Assembly: GCA_013002105.1 (NCBI GenBank)
Contig: JABDKS010000243.1
Coordinates: forward strand, 1-9,929
DNA from: Pirellulaceae bacterium
GTDB taxonomy: Bacteria; Planctomycetota; Planctomycetia; Pirellulales; Pirellulaceae
DNA: 9,929 nucleotides
Reading direction: 5' to 3'
The notes under the pieces are model-generated. The model had not been told where the DNA came from, searched no databases, and saw only the letters and a program-made list of their open reading frames with translations. The translations under genes and the position numbers were made by a program. Every line of letters begins with the position of its first letter. Positions within the stretch are counted from its first letter, which is position 1. Of the stretch, positions 1-7,378 are shown piece after piece.

Positions 1-958
1 TGTGTCGCTGTGCGGGTTCGTCAAACGTACTGCTGATGACCTCGCATTGCGGTCCGCGAACTTCGCGTTCCATGTCCGTCACTTCTTCGGGGCGTTCGTC
101 AATCAGCAATACGAACACGTACGCTTCTGGGTAGTTTTTGAGAACCGCCCGTGCCATTTGTTGCATCAGAATCGTCTTTCCGGCTCGCGGCGGGCTAACG
201 ATCAAACCCCGTTGTCCGAATCCGATCGGAGTCATCATGTCGACAACCCGCGTACTGAGGTCGTCGGGTAGGTACTCCATCAAAATTCGCTTGTCGGGAT
301 GGAGCGGAGTGAGTTCGTCAAATGGTACCGACTTTGCCCGCGCCATCGGATCGCGACGATTAATGGCTTCGATGCGAAGCAATGCAAAGTAGCGTTCGTT
401 TTCTTTGGGGGGACGGATTTGGCCGGCGACGTGACTGCCTGTCAAAAGTCCGAAGCGGCGAATCTGACTCGGTGATACGTAAATGTCGTCGGGGCACGAG
501 AGATAGTGATACTCGGCACTTCGCAAAAATCCAAAACCGTCGGGCAAGATTTCCAGCGTTCCTTCGCCGTACATCAAGCCATCGCTTTTCATGCGATTTT
601 TGAGAATGCTGAAAATCAGTTCTTGCTTGGTCAGCGTGCTGAACTCACTGATGCCGGCCGATTCGGCCAATCGCATCAAGTCCTCGTGCGGCATCTGTTG
701 CAAGTCGGAGATATTGACTTGCGGTCGATCTTTGCCAGTTTCGGGGATTCCGACGCGTTGCCCTGCCTTGTTGGCTTCGCTGACGATTTCCTCGGGCAGC
801 GATAGTGGATCGCGTTCGGCATCGAGTTCCCGGACGCGTTGGTCAACTTCCTTGTCCGGGTGTCGCGGACGCTGAGCGCCCTTGCGATAACGCTGATATT
901 CGCGCGGTCCTCGTGCGCGCTGATTGCCCCCATCCTGGGAAGAATGTTTGGATGTCAT
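1..958 (-). CDS. rho: Transcription termination factor Rho (3' end beyond the window)
   Basis: ATP-dependent RNA helicase that loads on C-rich nascent RNA and terminates transcription. The first 319 codons are present and the frame runs off the left edge without a stop. Residues 1-110 or so form a charged, Arg/Asp/Glu-rich extension absent from E. coli Rho. The Rho N-terminal helical domain follows, then the cold-shock-like RNA-binding domain ([43 protein letters not shown]). The ATPase core then begins with [13 protein letters not shown], whose Walker A GKT is at residues 260-262, and [15 protein letters not shown] (DER at 287-289). Compared with E. coli (GKT near 185) the protein is about 77 residues longer before the core. 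The ATG at 958-956 is the only good start nearby. No Shine-Dalgarno is seen, and a small GC hairpin sits 9 nt upstream. It lies downstream of coaE on the same strand after a pyrimidine-rich 179-nt leader. Identity is very secure. Confidence 0.97.
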   Translation of the reverse strand, partial: MTSKHSSQDGGNQRARGPREYQRYRKGAQRPRHPDKEVDQRVRELDAERDPLSLPEEIVSEANKAGQRVGIPETGKDRPQVNISDLQQMPHEDLMRLAESAGISEFSTLTKQELIFSILKNRMKSDGLMYGEGTLEILPDGFGFLRSAEYHYLSCPDDIYVSPSQIRRFGLLTGSHVAGQIRPPKENERYFALLRIEAINRRDPMARAKSVPFDELTPLHPDKRILMEYLPDDLSTRVVDMMTPIGFGQRGLIVSPPRAGKTILMQQMARAVLKNYPEAYVFVLLIDERPEEVTDMEREVRGPQCEVISSTFDEPAQRH

Positions 959-967
959 GATGTTGAA

Positions 968-980
968 CGCCGTTGCGGCG
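968..980 (-). promoter_or_regulatory. Small GC hairpin just before the rho start codon
   Basis: In the transcript CGCCG-CAA-CGGCG gives a perfect 5-bp stem with a 3-nt loop. It ends 9 nt before the rho ATG, where a Shine-Dalgarno would normally be, and no GGAG-like sequence is present there. It could affect ribosome access, but it is short and may be chance. The structure is seen in the sequence; a role is inference. Confidence 0.35.
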
Positions 981-1039
981 CTACAAATAGGAAGAGAAAG
1001 AGCTTCAGGGTGGGGAGACTGAGCGGGTGGTGTAAAACC

Positions 1040-1087
1040 GGATAGGGAGGGGAAAGAATGGAAGTAGAAAAAGAGAGAAAGAGGATT
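1040..1087 (-). promoter_or_regulatory. G-free, C/U-rich rho leader, candidate Rho loading (rut-like) site
   Basis: Read as the rho transcript, these 48 nt contain no G at all: about 20 C, 23 U and 5 A. A C-rich, G-poor, unstructured RNA is the known preferred loading platform for Rho (rut site). In E. coli the rho leader is subject to autogenous termination by Rho. The stretch lies between coaE and rho, about 80-130 nt upstream of the rho start. Composition is seen directly; the regulatory role is inference. Confidence 0.45.
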
Positions 1088-1137
1088 CAGATTGATCGGC
1101 TGACGTCTGAGTATGCGACGCGTTAGTTGTCGACGAT

Positions 1138-1791
1138 TTAGTTGTCGGTCAGGCAGTGGGGAGGAGCGGAATCGTCGGGCCCGATACTTCCCATTGTAAC
1201 GAGAATCTGCCACTGGGAATCGACGATTTTTAATAGATCTGACAAGGTCGCATCGTTATCCAGGATCACGTTGCTAAGGCGTCTTTTTTCGGCAATCGCC
1301 GTTTGATTGACCTCTCGCCGGTCCAGTTCGGCGGCGTCCCAGCCCCGATTTTCGGACCATTTTAGCCGCATTTCACGCGGGGCATCGATGCACCAGATCG
1401 CGTCACAGGATCGATCCCAGGCGGATTCAAACAATAGCGGCACGTCCAACAATGCAACTTGAGCCCCCGATTTCGCTGCCGCCTGCAATTGTCGAGTGAT
1501 TTCGATACGCGTTGGCGGATGGATCACCGACTCCAAGTAATCCAGGGCTGCTTGTTGTTGGGCAGATTTTCCAAATACCAGTGCCGCCAGTTTGGAACGT
1601 TGAATCGTTCCGTCATCGCCCAAAATGTCGGACCCAAAATGCTCGGCAAGCTTGTCGGTGACCGCCTGTTGATGAAGCACGTCGCGTGCAATCAAATCCG
1701 CATTGATCCACGCCGCGCCCTTGCTTTGCAAATGCGCCGCCACAGTGGATTTGCCGCTCGCCGGTGTTCCGACAATTCCGAGCACGATCAT
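1138..1791 (-). CDS. coaE: Dephospho-CoA kinase
   Basis: Phosphorylates the 3'-hydroxyl of the ribose of dephospho-CoA with ATP, the last step of coenzyme A synthesis, in the cytosol. At 217 aa it is a normal family length. It opens with a P-loop (GTPASGKST, residues 8-16), then [10 protein letters not shown] at 30-39 with the Asp of the substrate-binding motif, HPPTR near 91, DVPLLFES at 116-123 and [11 protein letters not shown] near 134-144. A late [12 protein letters not shown] segment is typical of CoaE. The ATG at 1791 puts the P-loop at the usual position. An in-frame GTG four codons upstream (1803) is an alternative, and neither has a clear Shine-Dalgarno. The open frame extends further upstream to 1968 but only as an overlap with the zinc-ribbon gene. 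The stop of that gene lies 19 nt upstream, so the two are probably co-transcribed. The final 20 or so residues are a nonconserved tail. Confidence 0.96.
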   Translation of the reverse strand: MIVLGIVGTPASGKSTVAAHLQSKGAAWINADLIARDVLHQQAVTDKLAEHFGSDILGDDGTIQRSKLAALVFGKSAQQQAALDYLESVIHPPTRIEITRQLQAAAKSGAQVALLDVPLLFESAWDRSCDAIWCIDAPREMRLKWSENRGWDAAELDRREVNQTAIAEKRRLSNVILDNDATLSDLLKIVDSQWQILVTMGSIGPDDSAPPHCLTDN

Positions 1792-1810
1792 GGCAGCAGA
1801 CACGCGCAGT

Positions 1811-2539
1811 TCATCGTACTTGCGTTGATTCAGGAATGTACAAAAACGCGTTGCAGTTGGGGCACTTGACCATTTGCGAAAGCTGCAGCTGATCGACGAC
1901 ATGAGTGGTAAGGGTCTGATAGCAACCGCCGCAGGATTCTCCGTCCAGCGGTGCAAGTGCCTCTTCACCCTTGGATGCGGTTAAACGCAAATAGTCCGCC
2001 TTGGCAGCGGAGGGAATTTCGCTCTCTGCCTCGGCAAGTTCTTTCTTTACTCGCTCTAGGTTTTCGCCGACGTCGATCAATCGCGCCTCGACATCCGTAA
2101 TGCGTTGCTTCTGTTCGGCCTGTTGCTTTGCAAGTTCGTCGTCGGCTGCCTTCAGGTTGGCTTCCATCACGTCGAGTTGCTCGAACGACTCGAGTATCTC
2201 GTCACTCAACACACTGTTAGCTTGTTCGTCGGCGGCAATCTGTTCTTTGAGCGTGTCAAACTCGCGGTTGCTGGCCGCAGTATTCAGTTTTGCCTTCAAG
2301 TCTTCGATGCGGTCTTCGCGAGATTTCAACTGCAATTGCTTGTCATCAGATGCCAGTTTGGCTTTTTTGCGAGTCTCTTTGGCGGACTCGGCATCCGCCT
2401 GAGCCTTTGCCACCATCGTTTCACCTGCTTTGATTTGGCGCGGCCCGCGTTCGAGTTGAGTTTCCAGCTCGTTCTTGAGTCGATGCAAATGGTGCAGCTT
2501 GCGAAGCAATTCAGCCTTGAATTCGACTTTTTTTGCCAT
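1811..2539 (-). CDS. Coiled-coil protein with C-terminal C4 zinc ribbon (COG1579 type)
   Basis: A 242-aa protein. Residues about 5-180 are a long, charged, Lys/Glu/Ala-rich helix pattern expected to form an antiparallel coiled coil. The C-terminus carries a C4 zinc ribbon: CGGC (Cys203, Cys206) and CPNC (Cys226, Cys229), followed by AFLYIPE. This architecture matches the COG1579 / zf-RING_7 family, which includes Helicobacter HP0958 (FlgZ, a flagellar RpoN chaperone) and chlamydial CT398. Family members are proposed to bind nucleic acid or act as protein adaptors, so the exact function here is unknown. No flagellar gene is in view. The gene starts at an ATG at 2539 preceded by a pyrimidine-rich leader with no Shine-Dalgarno. 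It follows the rpoD terminator, so it needs its own promoter, and probably leads a unit with coaE and perhaps rho. Family assignment is confident; function is not. Confidence 0.9.
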   Translation of the reverse strand: MAKKVEFKAELLRKLHHLHRLKNELETQLERGPRQIKAGETMVAKAQADAESAKETRKKAKLASDDKQLQLKSREDRIEDLKAKLNTAASNREFDTLKEQIAADEQANSVLSDEILESFEQLDVMEANLKAADDELAKQQAEQKQRITDVEARLIDVGENLERVKKELAEAESEIPSAAKADYLRLTASKGEEALAPLDGESCGGCYQTLTTHVVDQLQLSQMVKCPNCNAFLYIPESTQVR

Positions 2540-2662
2540 GGAGGGAGACCAGGAGGGGGAGAGGAGTAACGGCAGCTTGTTGCTTACAGCATATCGCCTG
2601 AGCGAATCCCTCGCACCTGGGCTGAGAGTGGATGGTTTGCCTTTGGTACATAGCGGGCGGGC

Positions 2663-2699
2663 AAAAAAAAGAAAGGCGACTCAGCAAAGCCAAGTCGCC
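2663..2699 (-). terminator. Intrinsic terminator of rpoD
   Basis: In the rpoD direction GGCGACTTGGC, loop UUU, then GCTGAGTCGCC forms an 11-bp stem (two G-U wobbles). It is followed at once by a U-rich tail (UUUCUUUUUUUU, 2674-2663). It lies 75 nt after the rpoD stop and separates the dnaG-rpoD block from the zinc-ribbon-coaE-rho block. Confidence 0.88.
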
Positions 2700-2774
2700 C
2701 TTCACGGTTCGTGCCACTTTATCGACCATTGGAACGGGCGAATCGCAAGAAACGCCAATTCAAGCGGCTGTCGA

Positions 2775-4433
2775 TCATGCCGCCACTTTCAAAAACGAGC
2801 TGAGGCGGTCGGCTCGTGATGGGCTTTGCAGTTTTGCAACCGCTTTCGCCTCGATTTGACGGACGCGTTCGCGAGTGACTTTGAAAATCCGTCCGCATTC
2901 TTCCAATGTGTAACTGTAGCCGTCGACCAGTCCATAACGGAGGCGAATAATTTCGCGTTCGCGAAACGTCAACGTCTGGAGCAGTTCGTCGATCTTGTTG
3001 CGAAGGATGCCGCTGGCCGCCATGCGAACAGGATTGTCATTGTCGTTGTCTTCGATGAACTCGCCAAAGCTACTGTCTTCGCCTTCGCCAACGGGTCGAT
3101 CCAAGCTGACTGGATGTCGGCCGATGTCCATCACACGACGGACTTCTTCGAGCGGAATTTCCGTCTCCTTGGAGATTTCTTCGTAGGTCGGCTCGCGTTT
3201 GAGGTCTTGCGTGAGCCGCTTCTGTGCCTGACGCAATTTACTCAGCACGTCGATCATGTGGACGGGAATCCGGATCGTTCGGGCCTGATCGGCAATCGCA
3301 CGCGTGATCGCTTGGCGAATCCACCAAGTCGCATAGGTGCTGAACTTGAATCCGCGGCGGTATTCGTACTTGTCGACCGCACGCATCAAGCCGGTGTTGC
3401 CTTCTTGAATCAAATCCAAAAACGACAGACCACGGTTACGGTATTTTTTGGCGATCGAAACGACCAAACGCAGGTTGCCACTGCTGAGCTGGCGCTTGGT
3501 CGCTTCGTATTCTTCGAAGTGCTGTCGCGCTTTGACCATGCGATTATGCAAACTGCGAGGGCTCTCCTGCGTGACCATCATCAGCTCGCGCAGCTCTTGT
3601 TTCAGGTCTGCGGCTTCGTCGCGGCTGACCGCGTCGACGCCCAGTTCGGCCAAACGTTGTCGAATGAAATTCATTCGCCCCGAGATTTTCTCGAGTTGTT
3701 TCAGCAAGGGAGTGACACGACGCGAACGCAAGCTGAGTTCTTCGACCAATTCAAGGCACTTGCGGCGATTGGCGATGAATCGGCGACGAATCTCGGCTTT
3801 CAACCGCGGCGACGTGCTCTTGCGAACCATCGCGTCAAAGTCAGCCTTGTTTTGCAAAATCAAGACTTCCAATGTTCGCAGGTTATGCGGCATGCGAGCG
3901 GAAACTTGTTCTTTGGTCAAACGCTCGGTCAACGAAACCTTGATCGTTCGATCAAACGGCAAATCGCCACTGTGAACACGCTTCAGAATCTGAACGGTCG
4001 AGCGAAGCGCGTAATCGGACTCCAACAACGCTCGGCGGAACTGACGTCGTGTGATTTCGATCTTCTTGGCCAGCGAGATTTCTTCTTCGCGTGTCAGCAG
4101 TGGAATCTCGGCCATTTGGCTCAAGTACATCCGGATCGGATCTTCGCTTGCCTTGGGCATTTCGGCCGAGACAAGTGGTTTGTCGCTCGCTGCCGGCTCG
4201 CGAAACTCAGCAACGTTCGGTTCCGGGCGGTTCTTTGCCCGTTCCATTGCCTTCTTCTCAGAGGCTTCGATCAGGCGGATGCCGCGACTTTCGAGAGCGA
4301 AGATCAACCGGTTCAGTTTTTCCGGGTTGACGTCTTCGTCGGGCAGATAACTGTTGACCTCGTCATAAGTCAAGAAGCCGTCTTTGGCTCCACGAGTGAT
4401 CAACTGATTTAGATCTTGATCGATCGATTGCAT
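2775..4433 (-). CDS. rpoD: Primary (housekeeping) RNA polymerase sigma-70 factor
   Basis: Directs RNA polymerase to housekeeping promoters. The 552-aa protein has the full group 1 layout. A short region 1.1 (about 5-55, [20 protein letters not shown]) is followed by an acidic/basic linker and region 1.2 ([22 protein letters not shown], 97-118). A highly basic nonconserved region spans about 128-308. Regions 2.1-2.4 follow ([49 protein letters not shown], 320-392), then region 3, and region 4 with the -35 binding helix-turn-helix [22 protein letters not shown] (509-530). Near-identity to E. coli RpoD in 2.3-2.4 and 4.2, together with region 1.1, separates it from group 2-4 sigma factors. The ATG at 4433 has a GAGG 7 nt upstream. 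dnaG lies upstream after a 456-nt leader, as in the macromolecular synthesis operon, and a strong terminator follows. Unusual detail: Cys replaces the common Val in the first helix of the HTH (ECG for EVG). Confidence 0.97.
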   Translation of the reverse strand: MQSIDQDLNQLITRGAKDGFLTYDEVNSYLPDEDVNPEKLNRLIFALESRGIRLIEASEKKAMERAKNRPEPNVAEFREPAASDKPLVSAEMPKASEDPIRMYLSQMAEIPLLTREEEISLAKKIEITRRQFRRALLESDYALRSTVQILKRVHSGDLPFDRTIKVSLTERLTKEQVSARMPHNLRTLEVLILQNKADFDAMVRKSTSPRLKAEIRRRFIANRRKCLELVEELSLRSRRVTPLLKQLEKISGRMNFIRQRLAELGVDAVSRDEAADLKQELRELMMVTQESPRSLHNRMVKARQHFEEYEATKRQLSSGNLRLVVSIAKKYRNRGLSFLDLIQEGNTGLMRAVDKYEYRRGFKFSTYATWWIRQAITRAIADQARTIRIPVHMIDVLSKLRQAQKRLTQDLKREPTYEEISKETEIPLEEVRRVMDIGRHPVSLDRPVGEGEDSSFGEFIEDNDNDNPVRMAASGILRNKIDELLQTLTFREREIIRLRYGLVDGYSYTLEECGRIFKVTRERVRQIEAKAVAKLQSPSRADRLSSFLKVAA

Positions 4434-4440
4434 AACAAAA

Positions 4441-4444
4441 CCTC
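4441..4444 (-). promoter_or_regulatory. Shine-Dalgarno of rpoD
   Basis: GAGG in the transcript (part of AUGAGG), 7 nt before the ATG at 4433. It fixes the rpoD start and is one of only two clear Shine-Dalgarno sites in this window. Confidence 0.7.
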
Positions 4445-4629
4445 ATGTTTTGATGTTGCCGCAATTTGGCATTGGGTCAGTACTGTCGAAACAGCACCGG
4501 GTCGTTTGAAATCCATTTCAATTTTTGTGCGTCATTGCCGAAGCAAATCTGCCAGCGGGTGTTGTGTCGAAAAGGTCCTCAAAAGGTTGGGGTCGGTAAC
4601 GGGAGTTTTTTGTGAATCGGTGCGACGTG

Positions 4630-4659
4630 TTGTTGGTCGCAGTTTTGTTCGTCGCAGTC
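4630..4659. repeat. Imperfect 15-nt tandem repeat in the rpoD leader
   Basis: Plus-strand units TTGTTGGTCGCAGTT (4630-4644) and TTGTTCGTCGCAGTC (4645-4659) match at 13 of 15 positions. A degenerate third unit (CTGTTTTCGCC) follows. It lies about 200-225 nt upstream of the rpoD start. It could be a pair of protein-binding half-sites on one DNA face or simple slippage. Confidence 0.55.
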
Positions 4660-4889
4660 CTGTTTTCGCCGATATGATGTGCAGGATTTTTGTGATGCTT
4701 CGTTTCAAAACAAAAATGCTCAGTTGTCAGCGGCGAACAACATGTTCGGTCGTAAGCGATCTGACAAGTCCATTTTTTAAAAGGTGAGCGTTAGTTTTTA
4801 AATTTTTTGGAGATTGTTCATTGCGCCAGCAAAGCAGTTGGCAAAGTTTCAAGTTGGGCCTTTTTTATTGAAATGATTGGCACGGAAGT

Positions 4890-6890
4890 TCATTTGGGAG
4901 TGATGCCGCGTCGCGATTTTTCAGCGTCAAAAAGTTGGCGTAGCAGTTCGACTTCTTCGTCGTCAGGCAGTGCGGACGATTCGATTTTTGCAATCATGCC
5001 ATTCTTCTCGGCATCCGCATTTCGTTCGGCATACCTGGCGGTGACCGCAACGTATCGCTCTTCGGGCGTTTGAGACAATTTGCCTTCGCGCTGTTGGACG
5101 CGGCTTTGCAATGTCACAACTTGGTTTTTCAGGTAGTCGTTTTCAATCAGCAATAACACCATGTCGACGTTCAGTTCGCGGCCTTCCATCTCCAAGTCTT
5201 GATAGGCGGACAGCAGCATTTTGGCGGCATTGGATTCGAGCCAATCGGGATCGATCGATTCGACGGCCATCGCGGCCAAATCGGGTGATTCGATCAGTAG
5301 TTCAAACAACTCGCGATCGATCCCAATGATCGGTTGTGGCTGGGGTTCGGCCGGCATCAATCGGGATGATTGCGATGCATCATCAAAACCGCCGTGCTGG
5401 TCGGCATCGTCTTGAGCAGATTGGGCAAACGCTAAATTGGGATCGACGGGTCGTGATGACGAGGAGCCTCCCCGAGGTGGCGTTTCGTGCCGTTGCGAGG
5501 CATACGTTTGAGCACTTTTCCTTTGAGCATTACGGGTCTTTTCAGCATTGCGGGTTCGCGACAAACGATCATTCAGCCGTTCAACGGGCAACGCAAACGT
5601 GCGTGACATCCGCATCATCAACTGATCAATTTTCAGTCCATCGCCACGCGGAGCTTTTGCGATCACGCCGACCATCGTGTCAATTGCTTGCATCACCGCA
5701 TGGGTGTCGCGTGTCACGTCAATTCCATCGGTCAACCGCGACAGCTTGTGATCCAGTGCATCGGGCGCGTCGGCTACCATCTGCTCGAACTTTTCGCGTC
5801 CTTGTTGCGCGATGAAATCGGCCGGGTCGCTTCCGTCTGGTAGTGTCAGAACACGCAAATCGACGTTGGCTTTGACAAACAACTCCAGGACTTCGTCAGC
5901 GCGCCGCTGTCCGGCGGCGTCGCCGTCGAGCACCAGCACGACGCGTTGAGCGAAACGATTGAGAATTTTGACGTGTGGTTCGGTCAGGGCGGTGCCCAAA
6001 ACGGCAACGACCGGTTCGACGCCGGCTTGCCTTGCTGCGACCACGTCGGTGTAGCCTTCCATCACCAGGGCTTCACCGCCCTTGCGAATCGGCTCGCGTG
6101 CCAATTGCAGTCCGTACAGATTCGATGACTTGCGAAACAGCTTGGTTTCGGGGCCGTTGATGTATTTGCCACCCGCGTTGTCACCATGTCGCTCAGCGAT
6201 CTTGGGGATGACGCGTCCGCCCATCGAGATCACGCGGTTTTGGAGATCAGCGATCGGAAACATCAAACGACCGCGAAACGCATCGACATATCCGTCGCCG
6301 GAACGTTTTTTGAAAGCGACACCGGCAGCGTGAGCGATCTGGGCGTTCAGCTTATTCTTGGCAAGCAGGTCGATCGCATAGCTCCACTGGTCGGGAGCAA
6401 ATCCGATTTGAAAACGGACGCGGTTTTCGTCGTCGATGCCGCGTTGCGCCAAGTAATCTCGCGCGATCTTTGCGTCGTCGGACTTGGGATTATCAAGTTG
6501 CTGAAAATACGCATCGGCGACCAATTTGGTGGCCGCCAGCAACGTCGCTTTGTCGTCCGGGCTACCGGGAGTTGTCTTTTTGCCACGTGTGTATTCCTCG
6601 ACCGGGATCCCTGCCTGTTCGGCCAATGATCGCATGGCGGTGGGGAAGTCGACGCCGTCGCGCTTCATCACAAAACTGAAAACATCGCCACCAATGTCGC
6701 ACGGCCAGCATTTCCACGTTTGGCGCTCGCGATTGACGGTCAGCGATGGGCGACGGTCGTTGTGCCAAGGACAGCGGCAGGCGAGATTGCGGCCGGCGGG
6801 ATGCAATTCCAGCGTTGCTCCGATGACATCAACAATGTCAACGGCGCTTCGCACTCGTTCTTTCAGGTCGAAGTCCGCGGGTAAGGACAA
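4890..6890 (-). CDS. dnaG: DNA primase DnaG
   Basis: Makes RNA primers at the replication fork, recruited by DnaB helicase. 666 aa, from three domains. The first is an N-terminal CHC2 zinc-binding domain with Cys40, His43, Cys61 and Cys64 (CPWHND, WKCWPCDIGGD). The second is the RNA polymerase core with FRGRLMFPI near 205-213 and a TOPRIM fold holding Glu278 (VMEGYTDVV), DGD 322-324 (LVLDGDAAGQRRA) and PDGSDPADF near 352-360. The third is a C-terminal DnaB-binding type region after a low-complexity Arg/Ser/Gln linker (about 445-525). I chose the TTG at 6890 because GGAG lies 7 nt upstream and because it gives exactly the E. coli zinc-ligand numbering. An ATG at 6947 and a TTG at 6962 are in frame upstream and would add 19 or 24 residues unlike any DnaG start. 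The zinc site has Trp and Pro (CWPC) where most primases have CFGCG. rpoD lies downstream on the same strand; rpsU is absent. Confidence 0.96.
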   Translation of the reverse strand: MSLPADFDLKERVRSAVDIVDVIGATLELHPAGRNLACRCPWHNDRRPSLTVNRERQTWKCWPCDIGGDVFSFVMKRDGVDFPTAMRSLAEQAGIPVEEYTRGKKTTPGSPDDKATLLAATKLVADAYFQQLDNPKSDDAKIARDYLAQRGIDDENRVRFQIGFAPDQWSYAIDLLAKNKLNAQIAHAAGVAFKKRSGDGYVDAFRGRLMFPIADLQNRVISMGGRVIPKIAERHGDNAGGKYINGPETKLFRKSSNLYGLQLAREPIRKGGEALVMEGYTDVVAARQAGVEPVVAVLGTALTEPHVKILNRFAQRVVLVLDGDAAGQRRADEVLELFVKANVDLRVLTLPDGSDPADFIAQQGREKFEQMVADAPDALDHKLSRLTDGIDVTRDTHAVMQAIDTMVGVIAKAPRGDGLKIDQLMMRMSRTFALPVERLNDRLSRTRNAEKTRNAQRKSAQTYASQRHETPPRGGSSSSRPVDPNLAFAQSAQDDADQHGGFDDASQSSRLMPAEPQPQPIIGIDRELFELLIESPDLAAMAVESIDPDWLESNAAKMLLSAYQDLEMEGRELNVDMVLLLIENDYLKNQVVTLQSRVQQREGKLSQTPEERYVAVTARYAERNADAEKNGMIAKIESSALPDDEEVELLRQLFDAEKSRRGITPK

Positions 6891-6897
6891 ACGACGG

Positions 6898-6901
6898 CTC
6901 C
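6898..6901 (-). promoter_or_regulatory. Shine-Dalgarno supporting the TTG start of dnaG
   Basis: GGAG in the transcript, 7 nt before the TTG at 6890. The upstream in-frame ATG (6947) has only GAG three nt away. This site decides the chosen dnaG start. Confidence 0.55.
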
Positions 6902-7185
6902 AGTACAAGGAACCGCTTTGTGCGCGCAAGCACCACAGAGAAATCATCCGCTCAAACGGCAAGTTTTTGCCGCGCAGAGATTCCCCTCCGATGTCTCACT
7001 GCAGCAAAGCTGGCGAAACTATCATGATCGGTCGACCTGCTGCATGATCGCCGCGTTGGCGGCTGGGCAGAAAACCACTCTCCGAGCGGTCATCAGGCAA
7101 ATTTCGATCTCACGCAATCCTTTGCAGCGTAACAGATCTGGCCAGCATCTTTGAGCCACCCCAGATTATCGCCACGAGCAGCCAT

Positions 7186-7244
7186 CGATTCTGCGAAATT
7201 GCCAATGGTGGGGTCAAGACCGAAAATTTGGGATCGCAGAATCG
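7186..7244. repeat. 11-bp perfect inverted repeat with nested hairpin upstream of dnaG
   Basis: CGATTCTGCGA (7186-7196) and its exact complement TCGCAGAATCG (7234-7244). Inside these, AATT on the left can pair with AATT on the right across a four-base bulge. The centre contains GGTC-AA-GACC (7212-7221). No U-tract follows on either strand, so it is not a standard terminator. It overlaps the candidate dnaG promoter, which suggests an operator or a structured leader element. Confidence 0.7.
7188..7217 (-). promoter_or_regulatory. Candidate sigma-70 promoter for dnaG
   Basis: Minus strand: -35 TTGACC (7217-7212, 5 of 6 matches), 18-nt spacer, -10 CAGAAT (7193-7188, 4 of 6). Transcription would begin near 7180, leaving a leader of about 290 nt before the dnaG start. 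The -10 lies in one arm of the inverted repeat and the -35 in its central palindrome. The call rests on consensus matching alone. Confidence 0.35.
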
Positions 7245-7378
7245 ACCGATTTCTCCACCCAGCGGAGTTCAGACGCGATCCGGAGTCCGGAAGGTGTGTT
7301 GCGATTCGGGCTTGTATTGCTCGAAAAGTGGCGTTGTCCAGCAAGTAAATCCGTACGGTTGGACGCGAAACCTGGGGC

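Larger units (their letters stand above)
4434..4889 (-). other. 456-nt noncoding gap: dnaG 3' end and rpoD leader
   Basis: No convincing gene in either direction; the only longish plus-strand frame begins inside rpoD and looks random. On the minus strand the gap is visibly more A/T-rich than its flanks. It has A-tracts at 4773-4778, 4795-4799 and 4803-4808, a TTGTCA-like hexamer at 4764-4769 just downstream of them, an imperfect 15-nt direct repeat (4630-4659), and the rpoD Shine-Dalgarno. I found no clear intrinsic terminator after dnaG. The layout suggests that rpoD has its own promoter with an UP-like A/T element in addition to read-through from dnaG, but no good -10 box could be paired with the hexamer. 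Confidence 0.5.
6891..7378 (-). other. 488-nt noncoding gap between larC and dnaG
   Basis: No convincing gene. One minus-strand frame of 121 codons (7458-7093) starts inside larC in another frame and resembles no known protein. The gap holds a large inverted repeat (7186-7244), an overlapping sigma-70-like promoter, a short GC hairpin (7050-7063, GCCGC stem) and two copies of CATGATCG (7023-7030 and 7043-7050). It also has a GGAGG (6985-6989, minus) with no start codon at a usable distance. There is no U-tailed terminator for larC. Most of it is probably the dnaG promoter and leader. Confidence 0.5.

Noticed and set aside
1138..1968. Extended coaE start giving a 276-residue protein
   Set aside because: The additional 59 residues overlap the zinc-ribbon coding region in another frame and lie before the P-loop, which belongs at the N-terminus in CoaE.
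2826..4412. Long plus-strand frame (528 codons) opposite rpoD
   Set aside because: It lies entirely antisense to the unmistakable rpoD gene; such mirror frames are common with this codon usage.
4416..4787. Plus-strand frame of 123 codons across the rpoD leader
   Set aside because: It begins within rpoD antisense, has no plausible start signal, and its Cys/Arg-rich sequence resembles no protein family I know.
4813..4845. Possible terminator after dnaG (GCCA...TGGC around the GCAAAGCAG segment)
   Set aside because: The stem is only four pairs with internal mismatches, and no U-tract follows in the dnaG direction.
7197..7210. Possible sigma-54 promoter (TGGCAATTTCGCA, minus strand)
   Set aside because: The GG and GC elements are only 7 nt apart instead of the required 10.
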